Of a stretch of 64,000 bases of DNA, positions 39,499-51,400 are shown piece by piece. Position numbers and translations under genes: made by a program. Position 1 is the stretch's first letter. The number at the start of each line of letters is the position of its first letter. The notes under the pieces were generated by a model. That model was given only the letters and a program-made list of their open reading frames with translations, was not told the DNA's origin and ran no database searches. Source of the stretch: Erpobdella octoculata (Eukaryota > Annelida > Clitellata > Hirudinida > Erpobdellidae); contig OZ022242.1 in NCBI GenBank assembly GCA_963978895.1, positions 23,542,663 to 23,606,662 on the forward strand, given 5' to 3'.

Positions 39499-41860
39499 TT
39501 AACTAATAGCAAGATCAAGAGTGATGAACTTTTCCAATCGTTCGATGTACTGAGGGAATATTTCAATGTCGTTGTGGCCAGCCCCATCTACCCAAAGAGG
39601 TTCAGCAGTTCTTGGACATCTTTGTTGGATAAGCTGACCATGCGAAAAGTCAACAACTTCATCTTCTGTCCCATGAATGACTAACACAAGAGAGGTAATC
39701 TTTGGTACTTTATCGATGCTGGGAATATTAAAGTAGGTGAATTTTAACCAAAATACATATATTAAGATATTTTAAAATCCAAAAATTAAAAAGTAACAAG
39801 TTATTTTTTCTATATTTAAACTTATCCAAAACAAATTTACCACAATTTTATTAAATGTTCCAACACAACATCAGTTCTTACCACCACTACAAAATAAAAC
39901 CTTACAGCTACTATCTCCTTGTTTTAATAAATAATAATTGAAAAAAATCATATTTTAAACATAAAAGCATGGGGTGTAATCATAGGTATTGGTGCATAGG
40001 AAAGCACCCCACGCTTATATGTATAAAATATATTTTTTACTTTATAGAGCATTTCATGGAAGCATGTTTTAATTTCTTTAATTATTATTTACTTTCTCCC
40101 TTTTAGTTTTTTTAACTGCCACCTACCGAACTAATGAAAACTTTAGCCTACGAAGTATAACGTGTAAACAAATTTAAGTGCAATTTGTAAAATTAATATT
40201 GTTACAGTAAACATAATAACACTATATATCATATTTCAGATAGAAAGCATACTGAGAATTGGGTCAAAAATGTGATTACATGTGAAGTTAAAGAAAAGCA
40301 TGTAAAAAAACTGAATAATATTCTTTGTACTGTTATCAACCTTAGTCACACTGTAATGTTTAATACTTTAGTTTGAATGCAAACTGGAGTTGTCCATAGA
40401 TTGGGTTGACTATCAGGTCAGGGATTTAAACCTCCTCACAGGTTGAGTCAAAAACTTTTGATTATGATTATGTTATACTCTACAATCTCAATGTTAAATT
40501 CTATCAAATGATATCAGATCTCTAAGCTGGTGTTTAAACCACTAGACCAACAAGTCTCACCAGTAAAAACTCAGAAACTTTCAGCATTAAAGTGTTCATT
40601 TTAATATATCAAACATCAATATCCAACTGTTTTCAAAATGATTAAACCTTCATTTTAACTGTCTACAAAATTAATTTATTCACTTGGTTTTTTATCGTTA
40701 AGACGTTCAAGTCAATAAGCGCATTCAAGTTGCTTAAATGAAGACACTCAAGAATCCTAGCAAAACATGCGTTATTACACAATTGATATTTCTGATGTTG
40801 AATCGATGGTTATAAGATTTATTGATGGAGCTGGAAAAAACACAAATTTTAAGGACATCACCAATTATAATTCAAGCATCTGCCAAAACACACTAAAAAC
40901 AAGCAATCGGCTACAAAATGTAACAATGTCTATATTTAAATAGTCACATCTACCACAATGTCAAAACTGATTTTATTAAGCTTCTGCGTCCCGTTATTTT
41001 TTTTGGAACGATACGATTTCTGAAATTTGTCTCGAATTAAACGATATGATACGCCTCGATCAAAAACGAGACGATTTCGATATGATACGATATCTCGACT
41101 GAAGTGGAAATTTTGTCTCGAATAAAACGAGATAACATAGAATGATGAACTATACGCGACAGACAAAATTAATAACTACATTAAAGGAATTCATTGAACA
41201 AAAATATATAAATATTAAAAAATTTATAAATTTATAAAAATTTACCAAATTTAATTTTTTTTTACAACTTGAAATAAGTTTCATTTGTTTAGCTTCGGTA
41301 CATCTATTTGTCTAAATTTAGACTCTAAATGATGACAAACGCGAGAAAGTACCTGTATGCAAGAATTAAGAAAGTGAAGAAAACCCAGCGGGTTTATTTA
41401 TAGGCGATGGCGAATCCGGTTGGCAAGAAAGAAGCTGAGAAAGTTTCGAGTTCCAGCTGCAGACGACGTGAACACTACAGGTGGCACACACATACTCACA
41501 TACAACCAAGAATATAAAGATGATTATAAAGATATATCTTAGATGAGCTACTATTACGGTCAATTACGGATATCGAAACACTAAAATAATCATTCCAATT
41601 CTATGTAACAAATTTGAAAAAATAAGTTTATGAAACAGACTAAACCAAAACATAAACATAGAATGATCATTACTATTACATTACTCATTATTCTCATTAA
41701 TAATAATAGTCATCGATGTCAGCGAGTACGATTGCCTTGTAGTATCAGTAGTATGCAGAGGTCGACTAGCAGCCTAAGAGGGGCATGGCTTTAGATATCT
41801 TTAATTTGATTACTATTACAATGTGGCACTAAAAAAAGCTATAGAACAGAGACAAGCTGG

Positions 41861-41898
<38 letters not shown>

Positions 41899-44639
41899 TG
41901 CTGGTTCCCAGACTAAAAATAGTAAATAATGGGGCTACAGGCTGTCAGGAAAACCGAATTTAAAGTGGGGATGATAATAGTTATAAACTTCTGTCAATAG
42001 GTAGATTAATTAATCAATGTTGATGAATCAATTGCAAATATTCACAGTTGTGACAATCATTAATTAAATATGTATGACTTTCGTTATTTATTGGAAAATA
42101 TTTTTTAAAAATTTCGGTATTTGTTTCGGGACTTTATATGAGAACCAAATTTAAGTCTCGCTATTTTATTTCGATACGAGACTTCTTCCGCAGGCTGTAT
42201 CGTTTCAATGGCGATACGGGATCTCCCGTATCGTTTTGAAATCTTGATTGAATTCGAGATAACGATATCGGGACGCAGATGCTTAGATTTTCTGGTATAA
42301 TTTACATTTAATAATAAAAATTTAATTTGAAAAATTAGGCTTACAGTATCGAACAGATTAATTGAAACAAAAAATTTTTTGCATTTCTTGCTTTGGCAAT
42401 ATTTTTATTATTTATAATGGCAACACTGTTAGTTTTTTACTTCTTAACACAGTCTAGCGAGCGTTGCGCAGTGTGTAGCACGTGTTTTGTGATTGGTTGA
42501 GGGATTTAATAATGACAGATAAAAGAGTTTATAAAAAAGTTCATCTTGTTTCAATTAACCTGTTCGATACTGTATTTGATTTTAAATTATTTTATTCAAT
42601 CTATATAAATAAAATGAATGTTTGCATGTTTGCATGTCCTTTATGCATTGCTACACCATTCATCTGATCATAATGAAATTTTCACACAACATTGAAAGTC
42701 AATGGGAGAAGAATTTTGTGAAAAAAATTGAGATCGGTCACAAAGGGAGAGCTCCCAGAAACAGGAGAGCGAGCGCGAACAGAAAATGAACAGTAACAGA
42801 AAAGCGATCGGGAGCGGAGGAACGAGCGGAAACGGGAGAGAAAGCGGGGAAGGAATCGGGAGCGAGATAGAAAAACCTCTAAAAACCACTACTATTTTTT
42901 TCATTTAATCAAACTAGGTCAAAGCAATGCACGACCGGGCACAGCTAGTATTCTATATAAATATTTTTCCTTGTCACTTACTACTCATATCTGCAGTTTG
43001 AATCATATTTATCAGGCTTGCGGAGCTGAGTCGCTAATTTTTGTTGGAGCCGAAAATATCTGGAGACTCCTGCTCTCAAAATTTCTGCTTTTATTAATTC
43101 AAAATTTGGTTGACACAGAGTAATTCAACATTCAAATAATATTTAAAAAATTATATTTTATTTATGCAGCACAGAGATAATACATATAATTTGAAGAATA
43201 ATTATAATCCTAATTTTAAACATAAATAATAATGCCTAAATTAATTAGAACTAAAAATCTAGAATACAACAAAACAATTTCATTCCTATAACATCTTTAA
43301 GTAGGGAAAAATTAAATAAAATTAATTAAAACAAAAAAATAAATTTTAATTAGCCAATCAGAAGGCACTGTTTATCATAAATTGCGTTTTCTTTTTTTGA
43401 GACAATGTTTCAGTCAAAGGTTTGCGCAAGTTTCTCTTGGGTGACACCCCCTTTATAGCAAGCCGGAGCCGACCCGCAAAAAAAATGGCGGCTCCACAAG
43501 CCTGATATTTATTTTATATTAATGAATATTGTATGCAAAAAAAACAAATTAAAATAGAGAAAATCTTAATTAAAATTTGAGCCTTTCCTGTTCCTTAATT
43601 TCATTCTGGCAGTTCGACAATGTGTGCCAGATCTAACTTTCTTAGAAGTTAATAATAAGTCTTTCTTCCAGATTACAGTTTACAAACATTCAAGCGAGCA
43701 AGCAAAACTGCTGGTGAAATATAAGGAATTTAAAAATCTATACAAACAGTATTTAATTTTAAAGAAAAGAATAAAACCCTATTTTTAAAATAGAGCATAA
43801 ATAAAAAGAAAGCATAACAACCTTGGGAAAGCATCAAAGCACCAGGTTCTCTTTGTGTCAGGGAAGGCCAATCTCAGGCCAGATGTAAGAGGGGAGTGAA
43901 GGATGACTCCTCCTACTTCATACTTTGAAGCCAGGTCAATTGTTGGCACTGTGCCAATACTCTGACCATAGAGAATTATATTTTGGGGACAGAGGCCATA
44001 CCTTAAACAAAAACAGCAACCAAATTAGCAACAAACTTTAAAAAATTGGGCTTATTCGATTTCAAATTATACCTTTTGTTCAGACATTGCCAAGCAGCCT
44101 CAATGTCAGAATACAGGTGTCGTTCAGAAGGAGATCCAGAGCTACAGCCATATCCTGTGTAATCATAGGCCATGACATTACACCTGAGCCGAGAGCCCAA
44201 TCCCACCAAAAAGCTGGTCATCTATAAATGTTGCTATGAGTTATACTTCAGATAATAAATTAAAAGTAATAACAGTGTAAAAGTCAGAAAATTTACTTAC
44301 TTGACCAATATCAACGGCATTGCCGTGACTGAAGAGTATCGTGTATTTGGCATCGGGAACACAATGGATAAAGACTGCTGCAAGTATTTGCTGTCGACTT
44401 GTTCTTAAAGTCAAGGCTTCTATGCACTCTAATTCTCTGTCACTGTATTGCCACTCAGCTTCTTCTCTCAATAATATCTTCTTGCGACCACCCCCAGTTG
44501 TGTCGTCCACAATAGCATAGGACGGTGAAGGAGGCAGAAATGCAAGCTTTGCAGCAATTTTTGATGGACATGGTGGACAGCAAAAAATACCACATAAACG
44601 TTTGACAGACTGCCACGTCACATTTCCTCCTCCACTCAT
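39499..44639 (-). CDS. ABHD17: ABHD17-type palmitoyl-protein thioesterase
   Basis: Four exons, read from high to low coordinates: 44639-44301, 44221-44073, 44001-43822, 39718-39499. They total 888 nt, giving 295 aa. The Cys-rich N-terminus [18 protein letters not shown] is the palmitoylated membrane anchor of the family. The alpha/beta-hydrolase follows: [13 protein letters not shown], the oxyanion region, nucleophile elbow LYGQSIGT (Ser), acid in [16 protein letters not shown] and the catalytic His in [12 protein letters not shown]. Members remove palmitate from proteins such as Ras and postsynaptic scaffolds at the plasma membrane. All triad residues are present, and length matches vertebrate ABHD17A-C; which paralogue it corresponds to cannot be told. 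Intron 3 (4.1 kb) contains a hAT, a Helitron and a hAT MITE. Confidence 0.96.
40977..42285 (-). mobile_element. hAT copy B of the TAAGC-TCTGCGTCCCG family
   Basis: Ends TAAGCTTCTGCGTCCCG and CGGGACGCAGATGCTTA, flanked by GATTTTAT and GATTTTCT (8 bp, one mismatch). It is 1309 bp, shares long stretches with copies A and C, and lacks the BED-like ORF. A TA microsatellite lies inside (about 41866-41896). It lies in ABHD17 intron 3. Confidence 0.9.
42600..42948 (+). mobile_element. Helitron (349 bp, complete)
   Basis: Starts TCTATATAAATAAAATG after an A and ends GACCGGGCACAGCTAG before a T. It contains CATTGCTACACCATTCATCTG, TTTTCACACAACATTGAAAG and the GGGAGCGGAGGAACGAGCGG-type array. Confidence 0.88.
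43013..43504. mobile_element. hAT MITE, TIR CAGGCTTGYGGAGC (492 bp)
   Basis: Ends CAGGCTTGCGGAGCTGA and CGGCTCCACAAGCCTG, with a perfect 8-bp duplication ATATTTAT (43005-43012, 43505-43512). It is non-coding and lies in ABHD17 intron 3. Confidence 0.9.
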
Positions 44640-45494
44640 GACATAAAAATTAATTAGACAAACTGAAACAGAAAATCCTCGGTATTGGCAATTTACCTAT
44701 TCGTATCATAGATTACAAACTACCAGTTTTTGCTCCAGAACGTATAATCTAAAACAGAAGTTTTCGGAAATACTTAAAAACTTATTACCCTGATTCTTTT
44801 CGAAGTTCGAACTGGTGATAGTGATGATGGGGCTGAAACTGGTGACTGCAACAAGAAAAACATACAGAGACACTCAGCGACTTTTAGAAAGCTACTTAAG
44901 CATCAAGTTTACAATAAACTCAACTGAAACAACGAAAGTGAAATAAATGCACACATAGAACACTGACTAAGTATATTATAAAGGCTTCCTGGACGAAAAC
45001 TCTTGATCCATGTCCATAAGCATTTATTGTTATATAAATATTACAATGCGCCTAATATAATAAAAATTTAGTGTTAGTAAAATCATTGATATTTAATAGC
45101 TATTTAAAGTTATATTTATTATTTTTTAAATTAAAATATTAGTAAGAGCAGGTTTGCCATAGATTTGAAACACAAATTATATAATAAATTTATATTTGTT
45201 AGTAAACGTTAAATAAATTAAATTTAAAAATATAAATTTTAGAGAATAATCAGAATGTTTTAATTTTAAAAAAATAAAAAAATCAAATTTTTTACAAGCA
45301 TTTTTAATAAATATAAGTAAAAGTTGAATAAATAAATAGCAAAAATAGTTTATTTTTTAATTAAACGTATTTTACAAAGTAAAAAATTAACGTTGCAATA
45401 AAGATTCCATGGAAGTAATGTTGTGAGTGGTGTTAAAGCAGATAGCAGAACTGTCGGTGTTAGCGTTTTTTCCAGAGCACGCAATCGCAATACG
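44640..45494. promoter_or_regulatory. Shared upstream region of ABHD17 and RPUSD3
   Basis: The two start codons face away from each other across 855 bp without any recognised element. The region should hold both promoters and 5' UTRs. I see no convincing TATA box or motif, so this rests on gene layout only. Confidence 0.45.
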
Positions 45495-48400
45495 ATGTTG
45501 AAAGTTTCATTTTTTGATTTGTTTACAACTGTTTGTAAATCGTTCAACGTTTTTACGATTCGTTCAGTCACATCAAAATCTTCACAAAAAACAGTGGATA
45601 TCAAGAATGGATCATTTCATCAGCATTCCCCTTCTGAAAACTCTGAGCATCTCTGGAAAAATTCAGATGAGTTATCTGCTTTCCTGATAAAGAACCAGTT
45701 ATTCAAAAATGGTAAAACTTTTAAATTGTATCTTTTCTAAACCTAAATAGAACAATATTGTCTTTAGTACTTATAATAATTTATTTGGTTCTTTGGGTGT
45801 GACTAAATACTGCATCGGTCGTATTATGTAATAATTCTAGCCCAAGGGTCGACTCGTATTACGTAATATCATTAACAAGCAGAAACTATTATTCAACATT
45901 CAACGGGCTCTACTGTGTTGTGTAATAGGCCATATTCGTTGCATAACAGATCCGATGTCTTGTATGAATGGAGTGTTTAGGCCGTTGTCTTATATGCGCT
46001 CTACAATAGGTCCAATATGTCGGGTACAAAGTGTGATGTATTACAAGCTTGAAATGTATAGTCCGATTTCGTTGCCGTGAGCATTTTTGTCGAGACGAAA
46101 ACGACAACTCTGTAACGAATCGGCCCGGAGCGTGACGAAATCGCCCACTTTCGCGGCCAAAAACCTCACAGTCTCGACGGGTAAAATTCTGTTGCTTAAG
46201 AGCAGCTAGAGCTACCCCACCACACGAAGCCACCCGCATGGCGAATGCAGTTAGAGACCAGCATTAAGCAACACCACCCGGATACATGTATCACAGACTG
46301 GCACATCTACTGTCTATACAACTACTTCTTGCCCTCTCTGTGTTATACTTATACAGAACCGTGATATCAGTCTGCAGTGTGGGATTGAATTGAAGTCGTT
46401 TCGCTGTAGTCGCTAGGGGAGATTTTTATTGATAGTTACCTGTAATAATAAAATGCTATGGAGGTAATAATTTTTCATCTTTAATTTATATTTTAAAAGT
46501 ATAAGATTTTGGAAAATATTAGTAAGAAGTACTTACAAGTACACCCACCACTCTAAGGACATAAATTCATCTTTTTCCTGGAGGGCAAACTTTTTCTGCC
46601 ATTTATATAGCTTACTAGCAGGGTTGGCCAGCGTTGCCCGGGGTTTTTTAGTTTTCATTTTTTGCCAATGAAGCTTAAAATAAATGGCAGACTTTTTTAT
46701 TTAAAATTTTTTTTCTTTTGTGAAGACCACTCCATGCCAAATGTTGTTTAGATTGCTCCTGTGATATGGATGTCCTTGAACAAATTACTTTGAATAAAAC
46801 CAAATAAGAACTACTTACGTTCTACCATGTTCCAGACAAGTCTTTTCGCATTATTGCTTTTAAGCATTGAAAGTGACATTATTCGAAGTTTGAACCTTGA
46901 TAAAATTACCGTATATACTTGGGTATAAGTCGATCCGAGTATAAGTCGAAGTGTACTTTTTGAGGTAAAATAGCGTCCAAAATTGACGGCTCAAGTATAA
47001 GTCGAAGCCAAAAAATAATATACATGATACAAAAAATTAATTAAAGAAATCTGGAGCCTCATCATCAAAAACACCATATATTTTTTTTTTGTTCATTCTT
47101 AATTTTCATATCTGCTGTGTATTCGACATCATTTTCACTGTCGCTTACAGTTACTGATTCGTCCTCATCTTGGAATAGTAAGTCATCTTCAGTTCCATCC
47201 ACATCATTTGCTATACCACATTTTAGGAGAGATTTGGGGAAACGTGTCTTTTCTTTACAAAACAATGTAAAAACAACGAAAACGTTTAACTAAACATAGA
47301 GTTTAATTTGTTTGGCCATTTTATTTAAATGGCCAGCTCCAACAATCTTCGGTATATTCAGTGTCTCGTGTATAAGTCAAAGTCTTTTTTTGGCATCCTG
47401 AAAGAGGTATAAATTTTTTGACTTATACCCGAGTATATACGGTATTCATAATTTTTTAAGCGCCAAGGCGAGAAAGAAACAGTTTTGAACATTCAAATTA
47501 CTTTGATTCATTTACTAATATATAAACGTGGGCATATATTATAATACATTTTCATTTATTTTTAATAAATGTATGTTATATTATTTTTGTTACTTGAATT
47601 TGTTTTGTTTGCAATATTAGGTCCTTCTTTAGTAACCAGCTTTAGGCCCATAGTACCATTAATCCAATCCTGCCTGTAGATAATTTTTGACTGCATTGGG
47701 TTTGTAACTTAATGCATTAGAAAGACAAATATATTAGCTAAACATAGAAATGATAGAAACTAATTTTTTATAGCATAAGCACCCACAAAAAATGGGTTTT
47801 TGAAAATTTTGCTCCTGAGGAGAAGAAACAGGAAAACAGACTTTTTTTCTAAAACAACCCATATCTCAAAAACCAAAAAAGAGGAATTTTTAAAATTTGG
47901 TATCTAGATTTTTCTTAAAATACATTTTTTTTTTAAATTTGGTTTCCAGGACCTCAAGTGTGGAAAATAGGGTTATATTTTTTTAGAATAACTGCTACTC
48001 AAAAACTGTAAGCGCTACTTGAGAAATAAATATATATATATTTTCCCAATTTTTTATAATTTGGTATCCAGGACCTCAAATGTGGGGTGGAAAAATGTTA
48101 TATTTGGTTAAAACTCCAAAACTAAAAATGTGAAAGTTTTGCAATTTAGTACCGAGATTATTCTAACAAAATACATGTTTTAATAATTTTTGAAAATGTG
48201 GTCTCCAGGACCTCAAATCAAATGTGGGGTGGAAAATAACTGCCACTCTGAAACTGAAAATACTACAGATATAAGTTTTAGTATTTAGATACTAAAGATA
48301 AAATAAAGTTACATATATTTTACCAATTTTTTATGTTTCGGCTTTCAGGCCTACAAATTTAGGTTGGGGAAAAGGATTATTTGCTTGAAAACTCAATAAT

Positions 48401-51400
48401 TATCAGAGAATTGCTCTTTGCCAATGACGCTACCCTCACATTCTGAGGCCGCTCATCACTCGTTTCGCGGAGGCATGCACTGAGTTCAGGCTCACCATCA
48501 GCCTGAAGAAAACCCAGGTCATGAGTCAGGATGTCAGCTCTGTTCCCAAAATCACCATCGGTGAACACACCCTGGACGTGGTGGACAAGTTTACGTACCT
48601 CGGCTCTAGTATCACGAGCAACCTGTCTATGGATGCCGAGCTCAACGTGAGGATAGGCAGGGCAGCAACTGCCATGGCCCACCTCGTGAAACGTGTGTGG
48701 GACAATCCCATGCTGACCATCGGGACGAGGATGGAGGTGTACCGGGCATGTGTGCTAGGCACTCTTCTGTATGGCAGCGAGACCTGGACCCTGTATGCCC
48801 GTCAAGAGAGGAGACTGAACGTCTTTCATTTGCGCAACCTCAGACGATTTCTTGGTATCACCTGGCAGGACCATGTCTCTAGCGCGGACGTTCTCACCAA
48901 GGCTGGGATGTTAAGCATGTTTTCTATCTTCTCTCAGAGACGTCTGCGCTGGCTAGGACACATCTGCAGAATGGATGATGGTCGCATCCCAAAGGATATT
49001 CTTTATGGTCAGCTAGCCACAGGAACGCGTTCAACCGGGAGACCCTTCCTGCGCTACAAAGATGTCTGCAAGAGGGATCTGAGGTCATGCAACATCAGGC
49101 CAGCTAACCTTGAGGTCGCGACTTCTGACCGCTCTGGCTGGCGTGCAGCTGTCAAAACCGGCGTTAAACAGGCTGATGAGGAAAGAGGTGTTCGACATGG
49201 GATCCGGCGTGAAGAGAGGAAGGTTCGCGAGCAGCAGAGGGCAAGGGCTGCCGCCGTTTCACTTGTAGTCCCTGCCCTTGAGTACCCCTGCGGAAAATGT
49301 GGAAGAAGCTGCGGCTCCCGTATCGGGTTATTCAGCCCATATATATAGAATAGATATATCGGCCCGCCTGTTGTTTAGGAAGGCTTTTAGCGAGGCAGCC
49401 TAGTAGACCGGAGATCCAAAAACGAAAAACTGAGAGTTACAACCGTATAGTAACTTAATCAAGTATTTTTTTAAGAGAAAAAAAAAATTTTTTATGTACA
49501 AAATAAATTTTTAACTTTATAAAAATTAACAAATTTTTTTTATAAAAATTTCAGTTGACATTGAATTTTATTTGCGTAGTCTCGAGTTCGATGGTCTATT
49601 TATGTCTATTTAACGTCGCCTGTGTTATCGGAAATTAGAATTGTATATTTTTTATGTCGGATATCGCGTTAAATTAAAATAAAGCTCATATCAACTACTT
49701 TTAGCTATAAGAAATCAACGTTTCTGTTTCTTACAAACCGGAGTTTAGTCTCCGCTGTCGTACCAAAAATAGATTAGTACAAACAAATAATGAATATTCA
49801 TGGATCCAAAAGACTCTAAATCGTTTTTTCGGAGTCCATCTTGGCATCTCACTCAAAACCTGCTCATCTCCGATATATCTATTCTATATATATGATTCAG
49901 CCACAGTCAACCCTGCAGTGTCACATCGTAGACACAGGTGCAAACTCCATTGTCTCTAGAGACAGAAGGATGCCATTCAAAATCATTAAAATTCAGTATT
50001 TATATTTTTTAAAATAATAAAATATGTGTTTCATTATTTTTCGTAAAATTAGTTTCCAAGCTCTGAGGTTTTGTGCCTGTTAGAACTGGCTGAGTTCAGT
50101 TCATCACAGACTGGGCCAGGCCTAGATTTTTGTGCCTATAAAACGGGCCAGTTCAAGCCTAAAGAACAAGCCAGGCTTGGAATTGTCTGCTTATAAAATA
50201 AGCCAGACCATGTTTAAAAAATTTGTGTAGGGCTCTATGGATTAGAGTACTGCACTGGGCCGGCTAGGCTGTGATTTTAGGGCCTTCAAACAAGCCAAAC
50301 CTGAAGTCAAGGCGGTACGAGCCAAGATTTTTCGCTAAGTATATAGAAATTTTAAGCCTCTAAAAATGGGCTTCATATTCTAATTGTCCAAAGTTCACTG
50401 TTCTAAAAACAGGGGAAACTCGTTTGCTCTCAACTGTCATAGTTTTCATTGAAAGCTGCCACGCTCTCTCTTTGGAAACTTTATCTTCTAACCACCGTAG
50501 ATGAAATTGGGGATGTGTCTTGTAGCACGTTACTCCCCAACAAATACGCCAGTGCAGAATGCCATTCCAGTAAAAGAAGTTAAGTTAATTCATGATCTTC
50601 GAGAGTTTTTGTAAGCTGATCAGAACTTCAAGACACTATTCATAAAATAAAAACAATGGGCTGATAACCAAACAATAAAAATGATAATTGATTTAGATTT
50701 TCCAATAATCAAACATGAAATTATCTTTTGAATTCAACATTTCATGAATTTGACTTATTCATCATATTTTGATGTAATTGTGTTAAAAAATGTTTAAAAT
50801 TTTTCTAGACCACATTGTTGCCTTCAATAAACCAAATGGACTTCCAATGCACAGTAAGCAATATTATACCAATTCAAACATGCTGTAGTGGTAAAAAAAG
50901 TTAACTAATTAATTTGAATAATATAAATTATTAAATATGATATTTAATACACATTATTGCAAGATGAAAATATTTGGATGCAAATTGCAGCAAAATTATA
51001 TTGAGGTTTCTTATAAATTGTGATTTTTTTGTATCTGCAGGTGCCAAATATGAAGTGAATGACATCTCACCATCGCAACCAAGTGATTTTCTTTCAGTTG
51101 CTTCATGTATGAATCAAATCTCAAAAAAGCTCGGAGTACAGGAACTTTATCCGGTATTCTCTCAAAATAGGTATCTTGAAATTTGTAACATAAATCAGAT
51201 TTCAGTAAGGTCTGCGTTTTTCCTAAAATAACTGGAAGCAGCCAAAATTCCAAATTAATAAAATTTGTCTATCTTGGGCCAGATGAAAATCTGAACTTTT
51301 AAATTTTTTGCTGTTGTGAATAAATTTAAGATTTTAAAATTTAATTTTGATGCACGTACTGATTTCATTCAGTGACATGTATGGGAAATTTGTTTAGGGG

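Larger units (their letters stand above)
48399..50000 (+). mobile_element. RTE-like LINE 3' part, interrupted by a MITE
   Basis: It covers the last third of a non-LTR retrotransposon. It is noticeably GC-richer than its surroundings. A 557-bp MITE (49338-49894) is inserted into the last codons; the LINE resumes at 49895. It lies in RPUSD3 intron 1, on the same strand. Confidence 0.85.

Noticed and set aside
40380..40450. Second copy of the 61-bp hAT MITE
   Set aside because: GGAGTTGTCCATAGATTGGG resembles one end, but no inverted partner or duplication is present.
45423..45494. Upstream extension of RPUSD3 to 45423
   Set aside because: The codon there is GTG, not ATG. The first in-frame ATG is 45495 and gives a sensible mitochondrial leader.
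46190..46290. Possible tRNA gene in the GC-richer island
   Set aside because: No cloverleaf arms or A/B box pair could be assembled by eye.
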